In this document: positions 40,974-50,867 of the stretch, one piece after another | Layout of the letters: each line of letters starts with the position of its first letter | Numbering within the stretch: the stretch's first letter is position 1 | Assembly (NCBI GenBank): GCA_903836465.1 | Contig: CAILRB010000032.1 | Location: forward strand, 1-64,000 | Direction of reading: 5' to 3' | Origin: an uncultured Chlorobiaceae bacterium | GTDB taxonomy: Bacteria > Bacteroidota > Chlorobiia > Chlorobiales > Chlorobiaceae | DNA: 64,000 nucleotides | Translations under genes and position numbers: made by a program | Notes under the pieces: model-generated | The model's database searches: none | The model's input: only the letters and a program-made list of their open reading frames with translations | Told to the model about the DNA's origin: nothing

Positions 40974-43900
40974 TCAGCCGTTTGTCATAGCAAAGACTAC
41001 ATCACCAAGTTCACGCCGGAAGGATTCGTTTTCGACGAAGAGTTTGTAGAACTGGGTGTCGTCTTTCAGGATGAGTTGCATCACCTTGCCGAGTGCTTCG
41101 TCGTGCGCCATGCGTGCGGTGTGGGGGGTGTTTTCCCTGGCGTTCCGGTAGGCTGTGTTTTCGGCAACCTTTGGCGCAATGTCGTCAATGATGCGTTTTG
41201 TCTGGCGTTCAGGGTCTTGCAGTTGCCCGCCCCATCGGTCGTTGAAACTCTTGAGGATGTTGCTCAGGCGGTCGAGCTCCGGTTCGGCTTTGTGGCCGCC
41301 GCCTTCCATCGGTATTGGTTCTATTTCGGCATCGCTGTCCTGGAGTACGATTTTCTGCATGGCTTTCTTCTCGACCCGGTAACTGTCCATGTCGATGGCG
41401 TCGAGGATACCTTTCGAGAGATCCTCCTCCACCGGAGCCGGAAGTTTGGGGATAAGCAGGTTCAGGAAAATCGAGAGCTTTTCCCATGCGGCGTTACTGT
41501 AGGGCAAAATTGAGGAGAGGAAGCTGTATGAGCGGCAGAAGGCTTTGGCATTGCCCTTGAATTTTACCTGCCCATCCTCATCGAGCAAACTGGTATAGAG
41601 CGCAACACAATTATCGAGAATCGGATCAAGCTGGTCACGGTCGGCACCACCAAGAAAGAGCGAAACAAGCTGGTGCACCTGATCGGGTGTATAGAGTTGC
41701 GCGTTGTCGAGATTTCTCTTGAGGTCGTTCAGTTTGTTCGGATCGGTCTCTTCAGCAAGCAACGTGGTGCGGTAGTAGTCCTGAAATGCGTAGGCAATGG
41801 TGTCGGCATTGTTCTGGAAGTCGAGGACAAAGCAGTCGTACTTCAGCGGGTGTGAGCGGTTGAGGCGCGAGAGGGCCTGCACCGCCTTGATGCCCGAAAG
41901 CAGTTTATCGACATACATGGTATGCATCAAGGGCTCGTCATAGCCGGTCTGAAACTTGTCGGCACAGATGAGGAATCGGTATGGGTCGTTCTTGATCTTG
42001 TCGGCGATATCACTGCCAGGGAAACCGTTCAGCGACGCTTCACTAACCTGGGCACCGTCATAATCGTGCACTCCTGAAAATGCCACGATCGCCTTGTAGG
42101 GGCTTTTGCGTTCCGTGAGATAGTTCTGGAAGGCATGAAAGTACTGGATCGCCCGTTCAATACCGCTTGTAATCACCATGGCACGTGCCTGCCCCCCTAT
42201 TTTATTGGCGGCCAGCACCTGTTCATGAAAGTGATCCACCATAATCTCGCTCTTGAGCCGTATGGCGTGATCGTGGCTTTCGACGTACCGATGCAGTTTC
42301 TTTTTTGCTTTTTTGGTGTCGAATTCCGGGTCATCCTCAATCTTCTTGATCAATTTATAGTAGCTCTCGACGGGGGTGTAGCTCTTGAGCACATCGAGGA
42401 TAAATCCCTCATCGACAGCCTGCTTCATGGTGTAGCTGTGGAATGGGCGATGTTTCACCTTTCCTTCGGCATCAGGCGGCAACGCTTCGCCGAACATTTC
42501 AAGAGTTTTGTTCTTGGGCGTGGCCGTGAAGGCGAAATAGCTGGCGTTGGTCAGCATTTTGCGGGCGGCCATGCGTTTTTCGAGCGCTTCGTTCACCGTA
42601 TCTTCAGGATCGGGCTCTTCAGCGTCGCAGGTGTTCTTTCCGGCAAGTGCCTGACTCATTGCTGCCGATGTCTTTCCTCCCTGGCTTGAGTGCGCTTCGT
42701 CGATAACAATAGCAAAGGTTCGAGCTGCCTCCATGGCGATTTCGTCGAGAATGAAGGGGAACTTCTGCACCGTGGAGACAATGATCTTCTTCCCCTCCTG
42801 AATGAAACGGCGGAGGTCACCGGATTGCCGGGCGTGGCCTACTGTAGCGCCAACCTGCATGAACTGGCGAATGGTTTTCTGGAGCTGATAATCGAGGATT
42901 CGTCGGTCGGTAACAACAATCACGGAGTCGAACACTCCCCGACCCTCCCGCTTCAGCCCGATAAGCTGGTGCGCAAGCCAGGCAATGGAGTTTGATTTGC
43001 CACTCCCGGCTGAGTGTTGGATGAGGTAGCGCTTCCCTGCCCCAAACTGCTGCACATCAGCCAGAGCCTGACGCACCACGCCAAGCTGATGGTAACGGGG
43101 CCAGACCTGACGACGTTTTTTTCTCCCTCTCCGCTCATCTTTTTCCTCAACAATCTGCGCGTAGTTCTCAAGGATGTTGGTGAGCCCTGCCGGAGTAAGC
43201 AGCTCTTTCCAGAGATAGTCGCTCTTGATACCATTCGGGTTGGGAGGGTTGCCCGCACCATCATGATAGCCCTTGTTGAAAGGCAGGAACCATGAGCCCT
43301 TGCCGCGCAATTCGGTGCACATCTGCACCTCGCTGTCGTCCAAGGCAAAGTGCACCACACAGCGGCCAAACTCGAAAAGCTGCTCGCGTGGGCTGCGGTC
43401 GCGGCGGTACTGCTCAACCGCATCAGCCACAGTCTGTTTGGTGAGGCTGTTCTTCAGCTCAAAGGTGGCAATGGGCAGGCCGTTGATGAAGAGGCAAAGA
43501 TCAAGAGAACGGCGGGTTTCATCAGTGCTGTAGGCCAGTTGGCGCGTGATGGAGAAGCGGTTCAGCGCGTGCAGCCCGGAAGCCTTCAGGTTGCCTTCCG
43601 AGGGTGTGCCGTAGAAAAGGTCGAAGTGAAGAGCACCGTGCTCAATGCCCTTGCGCAGCACATCAATCACTCCCCGCTTGCCGATTTCGTTGGAGAGGCG
43701 GGCAAGAAACTTGAGGCGATTGATATCCCCCGCATTGTTCGCCTCTGCCAGGGCAAGCTTTCCGAATAGTTCGGGCTGCGTGGCACGAAGAAAGGAGAAG
43801 AGCTGCGAAACATCAAGCGAGTATAAACGGTCATACTCTTTTGGAGTGCCTGCGATATATCCGGTTCCACCGTAGGATGGTGACTGTTCAACCAGAACGG

Positions 43901-43982
43901 TAGATGGCGCAAAGCCGTCTGTACCGGTCATAGCCCGCATGATGAGGGTTTCAAGCCCCTTTTCAGTGGTATCGGTAGTCAT
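40974..43982 (-). CDS. hsdR: Type I restriction enzyme R subunit
   Basis: 1002 aa; nuclease region 'LFINGLPIATFELKNSLTKQTVADAVEQYRRDR', helicase 'RYLIQHSAGSGKSNSIAWLAHQL', 'FAIVIDEAHSSQGGKTSAAM'. Confidence 0.97.
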   Translation of the reverse strand: MTTDTTEKGLETLIMRAMTGTDGFAPSTVLVEQSPSYGGTGYIAGTPKEYDRLYSLDVSQLFSFLRATQPELFGKLALAEANNAGDINRLKFLARLSNEIGKRGVIDVLRKGIEHGALHFDLFYGTPSEGNLKASGLHALNRFSITRQLAYSTDETRRSLDLCLFINGLPIATFELKNSLTKQTVADAVEQYRRDRSPREQLFEFGRCVVHFALDDSEVQMCTELRGKGSWFLPFNKGYHDGAGNPPNPNGIKSDYLWKELLTPAGLTNILENYAQIVEEKDERRGRKKRRQVWPRYHQLGVVRQALADVQQFGAGKRYLIQHSAGSGKSNSIAWLAHQLIGLKREGRGVFDSVIVVTDRRILDYQLQKTIRQFMQVGATVGHARQSGDLRRFIQEGKKIIVSTVQKFPFILDEIAMEAARTFAIVIDEAHSSQGGKTSAAMSQALAGKNTCDAEEPDPEDTVNEALEKRMAARKMLTNASYFAFTATPKNKTLEMFGEALPPDAEGKVKHRPFHSYTMKQAVDEGFILDVLKSYTPVESYYKLIKKIEDDPEFDTKKAKKKLHRYVESHDHAIRLKSEIMVDHFHEQVLAANKIGGQARAMVITSGIERAIQYFHAFQNYLTERKSPYKAIVAFSGVHDYDGAQVSEASLNGFPGSDIADKIKNDPYRFLICADKFQTGYDEPLMHTMYVDKLLSGIKAVQALSRLNRSHPLKYDCFVLDFQNNADTIAYAFQDYYRTTLLAEETDPNKLNDLKRNLDNAQLYTPDQVHQLVSLFLGGADRDQLDPILDNCVALYTSLLDEDGQVKFKGNAKAFCRSYSFLSSILPYSNAAWEKLSIFLNLLIPKLPAPVEEDLSKGILDAIDMDSYRVEKKAMQKIVLQDSDAEIEPIPMEGGGHKAEPELDRLSNILKSFNDRWGGQLQDPERQTKRIIDDIAPKVAENTAYRNARENTPHTARMAHDEALGKVMQLILKDDTQFYKLFVENESFRRELGDVVFAMTNG

Positions 43983-44130
43983 AGGATGCCCTCCATCAAG
44001 TAACCGTCAAGTAAAATAAAAAAGCACTAATCCACATAAAAACAATTATTTAGCGAACCCTATAAGCGAAATAAATACCGTTTTATCAAGTGCCCGTCAA
44101 GTATCGAAATACTCTCACTCCACTCTTCAG

Positions 44131-45519
44131 CTATAGTGAGCAATCCACATCCTCTTCCAGAGCAACCAGATCCTCCTCGAATTCAAGAGTCTGTACTTCA
44201 TCAGGCAGTTTTGCTGCTGCTTCACGAACATCGAGCTTGCCAGTTACCACATCGGCAACAAGGCGTGTGCGGTACTCGCGGAGGAGTTCGATTTCACGCT
44301 CGAAGCGGGAGATGGCTGTGGTAATAGGGAAAATATCCCTGTCGATACCAGCAACAATCTCAAGCTGGTCGGGGAAAGGAGGGAAAGGTAACCACATCCC
44401 GCCTATTCGTTCAACATTCAGGTTGCCCTGTGTATTGACCGGCGCCTCCCTCAGTAGCTCTGGCTTCATGCACAAAAACACCATGTATAGGTAATCGCGG
44501 TCAGCGGCTGACGACGGTACAAAGCCAACTATCGAATCTGGAAAGCAGGCTTCAAAGGTCAATATGGCCACATCGCCGATATTAGCGGCAATCGTCATAA
44601 CCAAGGTTCCGCTTGGAAACAGCTTGCTGACAGCAAGACCTTTCTCGTTCAGGGTCTGGTTGTGGCTTGTGATGAACTTGGAAGCCTTGGCGACCGCCCC
44701 AGTCTGAATGAATGGATAAATTCCATCATAGAGCGAGGCATCATTGCGTGGCCGGTGCGAGAACTTGCCGCGAAGTATCCGCGCCACCTGTTTGACCCGT
44801 CTCACCTCCCAATGCTCCGGAATATCGCCAATCCAAGAAATACCTGAGGGTTTGAGGGGCTCGGAAGGGTCAAGGCCACGGGTGACTGCACGGTGGATGA
44901 TGACCTGCTTCTGTTCGTTGAGCAGCGTAATCACCTTGCGCTTTGCCCGGATGGCTTTTTCCAGTTGCCCGTTTGCCCAGTTCAGAAAGCGCATAATCGA
45001 CACCTGTTCGTCAGGTGGCGGAAGAATTGCTTCAATACAACCCAAATCATCAGAATAAAGCCGAAGGCGACTTTCGACTACCCCTGTTGATGCAGCTTTG
45101 ATCCGACCTTTGTAAAGCGGAATACGGAGAAGTTCATGATAATACAAAGGAAGGGCACCTGAATTAAACCGGTAAACACAATACGCGGGACTGGCAATGC
45201 CTTCATAACGGGAAACACCCATACTGCCATTCCATGCAAGCATGATATTGATTACGAGATCATTGGGCATCACTCGTTTATACCCGATAAGCGAAGCAGC
45301 ACGACTGTCTGGCAAATCGGTACCATCCATCGATTTTCGTACTGTCACACCGGTATACTGGGAAACACGAAGCAATTGTTCTTTACCGGTTGATGAACGG
45401 CAATCAACTTCTCTCAATAATAATTTTAACCGTTTTACATCCCAATGCTCAGGCACATCCCCGAGCCACGGCAGACCGGATTCCCTGTATGCCGAATATG
45501 GTTTGAGGTCTGCAATCAT
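44131..45519 (-). CDS. hsdS: Type I restriction enzyme specificity subunit
   Basis: Two TRD-type repeats: 'ESGLPWLGDVPEHWDVKRLKLLLREV' and 'PSGISWIGDIPEHWEVRRVKQVARIL'. Confidence 0.96.
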   Translation of the reverse strand: MIADLKPYSAYRESGLPWLGDVPEHWDVKRLKLLLREVDCRSSTGKEQLLRVSQYTGVTVRKSMDGTDLPDSRAASLIGYKRVMPNDLVINIMLAWNGSMGVSRYEGIASPAYCVYRFNSGALPLYYHELLRIPLYKGRIKAASTGVVESRLRLYSDDLGCIEAILPPPDEQVSIMRFLNWANGQLEKAIRAKRKVITLLNEQKQVIIHRAVTRGLDPSEPLKPSGISWIGDIPEHWEVRRVKQVARILRGKFSHRPRNDASLYDGIYPFIQTGAVAKASKFITSHNQTLNEKGLAVSKLFPSGTLVMTIAANIGDVAILTFEACFPDSIVGFVPSSAADRDYLYMVFLCMKPELLREAPVNTQGNLNVERIGGMWLPFPPFPDQLEIVAGIDRDIFPITTAISRFEREIELLREYRTRLVADVVTGKLDVREAAAKLPDEVQTLEFEEDLVALEEDVDCSL

Positions 45520-45980
45520 GGTTTGCCTCCTTCGTTGAGCAGTTGGCGGACAGCACTCTCCCGCGCATGCGCGATGGCCTGCTGGAGACGGGCGCGAAGC
45601 AATGTATGGAAGTAGGTGCAGCTCAATTGTTGTAACGGCGTCACAACAATTGACTCTTCCGGAAAGAGCTGGACGAACTGTACCATACGGGCGAGTTCGG
45701 CATAACTGAAGCCGCGCCCATATTCGGCTGTCAATTCTCGTGACACGGTTACGAGAATCTGTTTGCCATAGGCCGCACGAGCACCGTGCAGATTTTCCTT
45801 GAGCATTCGCTGCCCCAGATGCCAGGAGAGCAAGGTTTGGGTAGAATAGGCCGCTGTAGCGATCCGCTGACGGGCTAATTGGATAAGGTTCCGCAGATCC
45901 GACAGAAGGGCTGCCTCATTGTCCGCTACGGTTGCGGGGAGTTGCGGCTCCTGCCTTGAGTGCCCGATCTTCTTGTTCAT
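45516..45980 (-). CDS. DUF1016 (YhcG N-terminal) domain protein, short form
   Basis: 'LLSDLRNLIQLARQRIATAAYSTQTLLSWHLGQRMLKENLHGARAAYGKQILVTVSRELTAEYGRGFSYAELARMVQFVQLFPE'; no C-terminal nuclease domain. Confidence 0.88.
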   Translation of the reverse strand: MNKKIGHSRQEPQLPATVADNEAALLSDLRNLIQLARQRIATAAYSTQTLLSWHLGQRMLKENLHGARAAYGKQILVTVSRELTAEYGRGFSYAELARMVQFVQLFPEESIVVTPLQQLSCTYFHTLLRARLQQAIAHARESAVRQLLNEGGKP

Positions 45981-48280
45981 CGGGCACCTCCTTTCAGCAG
46001 CCCATCGAGCAGCCCTTCGGCTTCCTGCTCAATGGCGAAAATGTCAGCGGTAATCTCTTCGAGTGTACGGAGCGGCTGTGGTTTGTAGAAGTGGCGGGTG
46101 AAGCTGACTTCGTAGCCGATTTTGGTGGCGCTCTCCTTTATCCATGCGTCAGGGGTGTAGGGCAACACTTCGCGGCGGATGAAGGCGTCAATTCCTCCCT
46201 CTTCGAGGAGTGGCACCTGCTCGGTGTCGCGCAGGTCGGGGTCTGGCTCGTACTCGACAATAACGGGCTTTCCTGTGGGAGTCACCGTATCGTAAAGACC
46301 GTAGAGCGGTTCAGCTTCCTCCTTGCCGAGCTTGTGCATTTTGGCAATGACGGGGGGTGCGGTTTCTACCCGCCAGCTTACTGCTTTCAGTATTTTGTTC
46401 AGGTCGGCTGCGGGCAGCTTGATACTTCCCTGCATGAGTGCTGCGGTGACATTCTGGCGGAAAATATTGTGGTCTTCAAAAAGCTGTTCACCAAGGATGG
46501 TACGCAAGGCATAAGCGGATTCAACAAGCCTGCCGTCGCGTTCCCATGTCTTCAGGTCGAGCAGCTTTTTTTTCCTTTTTTCGGGGAGCCCTTTTTTGCT
46601 GCCACCCTCTACATCATCACTCTCCTCTTCGTCGCTTCCCCACTCGGCAAGGCGCTTTTCGAGCGCTGGAGCAATGATGCTGAAATTGGTGAAGAGGTCG
46701 TCGCCAAACTCTTCGTAGAGAGTGGAACGGATCGCTTCATCACCGGAAGCAAAGCGGAGGCTCTCAATGGCTTTGATGGTGAGCTGGCTGTGGAGCCGGA
46801 GCGGGCGCTCAACGGTTACTTTCCAGTAGCCGAACTCTTCGTTGAGAAAGATTCGGGATTCAGGCGTCTCTTCGAAATCAAGAAAGGTGTTGAGGATGCG
46901 GTCAATATCTTCCTGAGAGAGTTCGCAGTTCTTTTTGCCAAGATTTTTGCGGAGCGGCTTGAACCATTGGGTTGCATCGATAAGCTGGAGAAAACCCTCA
47001 CGCTGTGCAGGTTTGCGGTTGGTGAGCACCCAGATGTAGGTGGCAATGCCGGTGTTGTAAAAGAGGTTGAGCGGGAGGGCAACAATGGCTTCGACCCAGT
47101 CGTTTTCGATGAGCCAGCGGCGGATGTTGCTTTCGCCCTGTCCCGCGTCGCCAGTAAAGAGCGAACTGCCGTTATGGACTTCGGCGATGCGGCTGCCGAG
47201 CGTGGAGGTCTGGTTCATTTTGGAGGCCAGATTGGCCAGAAAGAGCAACTGCCCGTCGCTGGAACGGGTGACGAGTGAAAGCTCTTCTCCCTGATGCATC
47301 ACCCTGAAGCGGGGGTCGCGCATTCCCTCTTTGCCGCCCATTGCTTCGAGATCTTTTTTCCAGCTCTTGCCATAGGGGGGATTGGAGAGCATAAAGTCGA
47401 AAACATGTGAGGGAAATGCATCGTGCGAGAGGGTTGACCATTCAGCGCCGCCGACGATGTGATCAGCGTTTTCGCCCTCCCCTTTGAGGAGCATGTCGGC
47501 CTTGCAGATAGCGTAGGTTTCGGGGTTGATCTCCTGCCCGTAGAGCAGGCATTGGATATCTTGCTGATGCTTTGCGGCTATGGATAAAACGGTCTCTTCA
47601 GCAACGGTGAGCATACCGCCAGTTCCGCAGGTGCAGTCGCAGAGCAGGTAGGTGCCCGACTTGAGTTTCTCCTCAATCGGCAAAAAGACAAGGTTAGCCA
47701 TCAGGCGCACGGCGTCGCGGGGTGTCCAGTGTTCACCGGCCTCTTCGTTGTTCTCCTCATTGAATTTGCGGACGAGTTCTTCGAATACGGTGCCCATTGC
47801 ATGGTTGTCGATACCGGCGGGGGTGAGGTCGATTTCAGGGTCAAGGAACTTGTTGATGAGTGTGCCGAGGGCATCAGCTTTGGAGAGTGTGGAGAGCTGG
47901 TTGCGGAACTTGAAGTTTTCGAGAATGTCCTGGACGTTAGATGAGTAGCCGTTGAGGTAGTCTTCGAAATCGGCAAGGAGATGCTGCTGGCTGCCGCGTG
48001 ACTTGAGGTCGCGCAGGGTAAATTGGGAGGTGTTGTAGAATGCCTGCCCAGCAGCTTCGCAGAGTGCTGCACGCTGTTCGGTGATTCCTGCATCGTCGAG
48101 CAGTTTTTTTATGTCGAGCACGGCTTGTTTGGTCGGTTCGAGCACGGCGTCCATGCGGCGAATGACACACATGGGAAGAATGACGTCGGGGTATTTGCCC
48201 CGCTTGAAGAGGTCACGGAGGACATCGTCGGCTATGCCCCAGATAAAGGATACAATTTTGTTATGTGTGACCTCATTCAT
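45977..48280 (-). CDS. hsdM: Type I restriction-modification methyltransferase subunit
   Basis: 767 aa; 'EHWTPRDAVRLMANLVF', 'CDCTCGTGGMLTVAEE', 'FDFMLSNPPYGKSWKKDLEAM'. Confidence 0.97.
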   Translation of the reverse strand: MNEVTHNKIVSFIWGIADDVLRDLFKRGKYPDVILPMCVIRRMDAVLEPTKQAVLDIKKLLDDAGITEQRAALCEAAGQAFYNTSQFTLRDLKSRGSQQHLLADFEDYLNGYSSNVQDILENFKFRNQLSTLSKADALGTLINKFLDPEIDLTPAGIDNHAMGTVFEELVRKFNEENNEEAGEHWTPRDAVRLMANLVFLPIEEKLKSGTYLLCDCTCGTGGMLTVAEETVLSIAAKHQQDIQCLLYGQEINPETYAICKADMLLKGEGENADHIVGGAEWSTLSHDAFPSHVFDFMLSNPPYGKSWKKDLEAMGGKEGMRDPRFRVMHQGEELSLVTRSSDGQLLFLANLASKMNQTSTLGSRIAEVHNGSSLFTGDAGQGESNIRRWLIENDWVEAIVALPLNLFYNTGIATYIWVLTNRKPAQREGFLQLIDATQWFKPLRKNLGKKNCELSQEDIDRILNTFLDFEETPESRIFLNEEFGYWKVTVERPLRLHSQLTIKAIESLRFASGDEAIRSTLYEEFGDDLFTNFSIIAPALEKRLAEWGSDEEESDDVEGGSKKGLPEKRKKKLLDLKTWERDGRLVESAYALRTILGEQLFEDHNIFRQNVTAALMQGSIKLPAADLNKILKAVSWRVETAPPVIAKMHKLGKEEAEPLYGLYDTVTPTGKPVIVEYEPDPDLRDTEQVPLLEEGGIDAFIRREVLPYTPDAWIKESATKIGYEVSFTRHFYKPQPLRTLEEITADIFAIEQEAEGLLDGLLKGGAR

Positions 48281-48625
48281 TGCTCTGCTTTTTTAAATGC
48301 CTCTCAACTCTCGAAGTACTTTCGCGGCAAAATGCATAAGAGGGTATCAATAAATCAAATTTCATTTTACTCAACAGCTATAATGCTGTCCCTGTGATGA
48401 TCGTACTGATTACGAGAAATGAAAGTGTTAATATAGGTAAGCGTTTCGGAAATTTGTGGCATCAATAATCACGACGTTCATTCTGCCGTTCCCGTTCCCT
48501 TATACTCAGTCAGAATCATGCACTCTCCTTATGAATGGATATGGATTTTGCTTTCACCGAGATAACGTATACATTGCATAATACACTGTAAAATAATCCT
48601 TTACTACACAGAAACCCATACGGTA

Positions 48626-50101
48626 ATGCAAAAAAAGTCAAGTTTCATTCTACTGATATGGATGCTTTTTCTGTATCCGGTTACTGTTCATGCAAAAGAA
48701 AAAGCAATTAGCCCGTACAGTGCTACAAAGTCATGGTATGGAAAACTGATAGCAGCGGCAAGGCCGGATATCGCGAAATTACGTTTTTTCTTTACCCTTA
48801 TGCCAAAAGGTGGGGATATTCATCAACACTTTACCGGATCATTGTATGCGGAGAATTACCTGGACTGGATCAATAAGGAAGGGTACTGGATCAGTAAAAA
48901 CGACTTTACGGTTATCACCCCGAAAGACACTGACAAGTTAAAAGATACCGTTTCAGTTAAAAACCTGAGAAGTAACAAGGTGATGTACAGTGATTTTTTC
49001 AGTCACTGGTCCGATAAAGATTATGCAAATCATTATCATGACGCGCCTGCACCAGACGTACAGTTTTTCAATACCTTTTCATATTTCTCGAAAATCTTTA
49101 ACGGCAACCAGAAATATTATGCAGAAGGTATTCAGTTGCTGAAAAATCGGGCTAAAAACGAGAATGTTCAGTACCTCGAAACCATGTTTGTCTCTCCGGG
49201 TTATCAGAAGGCTGATCCGCAATTTGACTCACTTGTCCGAAAAGGTGAGATCAATATCGAGAACAAGGCTTTTCGTGCTGCTCTGGATGGCTTCATATCC
49301 GGCGTCAGTAAAGACACACTATTTTACAGCAAGGTCAACCAGTATCGTGATCTCGTAGATTTATGCACGAAGGGGATTGATGATGAGAGCTTTACGTTGC
49401 GCTTTCAAAGCTATGTGTCCAGAAATACCACACCATCTCAGTTCTTCTCCGGCCTCTATGCCGCATTTTATGAGGCAGATAAAAACGCCAAAGTTGTCGG
49501 TGTCAACATCGTAAGTTCGGAGAATGATGCCATTGCACTTTCTGATTACAACCTCCACATGCAAATGTTCAGGTACCTGAAAGAAAAATATCCTCATATC
49601 AAAACATCCATGCATGCGGGAGAGTTAACGACAGGAATGGTGTTGCCTGAAGAGCTGAAATACCATATTTCAGATGCCGTCTCTGTTGCAGGAGCCAACA
49701 GGATTGGCCATGGTGTTGATATCGCTTACGAAACAAATGCCCTGCAAACGCTGAACCGCATGAAGGTTAATAATATTCCTGTAGAGATCAACCTTACCAG
49801 TAATGACTTTATACTTGGCGTAAAAGATGAAGCACATCCCATAAGGCTCTATACTGATTTTGGTGTACCGATTGTCATATCTTCTGATGATTCTGGCGTT
49901 TCGAGGGGCAGTTTGACAGAAGAGTATGTGCTTCTTGCAAGCAGATACAGATATTCTTATGATGAAATAAAACAATTTGTTTCAAACAGCATCAACTACT
50001 CATTCATGACTAAAAATGAAAAAGAGCAAGGCATAAAACTATTGCAGCAGAAATTTGATGAATTTGAACATAAAATATTGACACTAATGGGCAAAAGGTA
50101 A
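48626..50101 (+). CDS. Secreted adenosine deaminase family protein
   Basis: Signal peptide; 'MPKGGDIHQHFTGSLYAENYLDWI', 'HIKTSMHAGEL', 'NRIGHGVDIAYE', 'VPIVISSDDSGVSRGSLTEEYVLL'. Confidence 0.88.
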   Translation: MQKKSSFILLIWMLFLYPVTVHAKEKAISPYSATKSWYGKLIAAARPDIAKLRFFFTLMPKGGDIHQHFTGSLYAENYLDWINKEGYWISKNDFTVITPKDTDKLKDTVSVKNLRSNKVMYSDFFSHWSDKDYANHYHDAPAPDVQFFNTFSYFSKIFNGNQKYYAEGIQLLKNRAKNENVQYLETMFVSPGYQKADPQFDSLVRKGEINIENKAFRAALDGFISGVSKDTLFYSKVNQYRDLVDLCTKGIDDESFTLRFQSYVSRNTTPSQFFSGLYAAFYEADKNAKVVGVNIVSSENDAIALSDYNLHMQMFRYLKEKYPHIKTSMHAGELTTGMVLPEELKYHISDAVSVAGANRIGHGVDIAYETNALQTLNRMKVNNIPVEINLTSNDFILGVKDEAHPIRLYTDFGVPIVISSDDSGVSRGSLTEEYVLLASRYRYSYDEIKQFVSNSINYSFMTKNEKEQGIKLLQQKFDEFEHKILTLMGKR

Positions 50102-50248
50102 AACAATATAACATTACTCTCCCGTACGCTCAGCTCCGAAACAGAAGCCCACTAACCTTCTTTGAACAGATCAAGCGAAAATGCAATTTCTCCCCGGAAC
50201 TCTTTTCCAGCAAAGAGTTCCGGGGTTGATGCAAACAAATAAACGATA

Positions 50249-50791
50249 ATGGAAGAAATAAGAGAAATCAGAACACTTGAAAAAGAGGGCTATTATGAAC
50301 AGTGTGCGTTCATCCACTGCAACTTTAACAGCGCTGATCTCTCCGGGGTAAGATTTGTTAATTGCCGGTTTGACGGGTGCGATCTCAGCCTGGCTAAACT
50401 TAAAAACAGCAGCCTCCAGGAAGTGAAGTTTGTGAACTGCAAATTGCTTGGTGTACTGTTCAGTGATTGCCGGAAATTTATGCTGGAACTTGAGTTTGAT
50501 GCTTGCCTCCTGAAGCTTTCGCTCTTTTCGGGGTTGAAGCTCAAAAACACAAGATTCAAAAACTGCAACATGCAGGAAGCTGATTTCAGCGAAGCTGACT
50601 TGACTGGAGCAATATTTGAGAACTGTGACCTCTTGCAAACCACATTCTTTCACACCAACCTCGAACAGGCAAATTTCACTTCCGCCTTCAACTACTCGAT
50701 CAATCCAGAAACAAACCGTCTCAGAAAAGCCAGATTCTCACTCCCCGGGGTCATTGGTTTGCTGGATACCTACGGCATTGAGATAGAATAA
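50249..50791 (+). CDS. Pentapeptide repeat protein
   Basis: 'CNFNSADLSGVRFVNCRFDGCDLSLAKLKNSSLQEVKFVNCKLLGVLF...ADFSEADLTGAIFENCDLLQTTF'. Confidence 0.9.
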   Translation: MEEIREIRTLEKEGYYEQCAFIHCNFNSADLSGVRFVNCRFDGCDLSLAKLKNSSLQEVKFVNCKLLGVLFSDCRKFMLELEFDACLLKLSLFSGLKLKNTRFKNCNMQEADFSEADLTGAIFENCDLLQTTFFHTNLEQANFTSAFNYSINPETNRLRKARFSLPGVIGLLDTYGIEIE

Positions 50792-50797
50792 ATGCAA

Positions 50798-50829
50798 ACA
50801 AGAGAGCCGCATTGCTGCGGCTCTCTTGT
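50798..50829. terminator. Strong hairpin, probably a terminator between convergent genes
   Basis: acaagagagccgc attgct gcggctctcttgt, perfect 13-bp stem. Confidence 0.8.
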
Positions 50830-50867
50830 GCATGAATCCTGCTGATCAGCAGGAAACAAACTGACGT

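Noticed and set aside
45932-47278. 448-aa + strand ORF
   Set aside because: Antisense to hsdM, which has full methyltransferase motifs; a shadow ORF.
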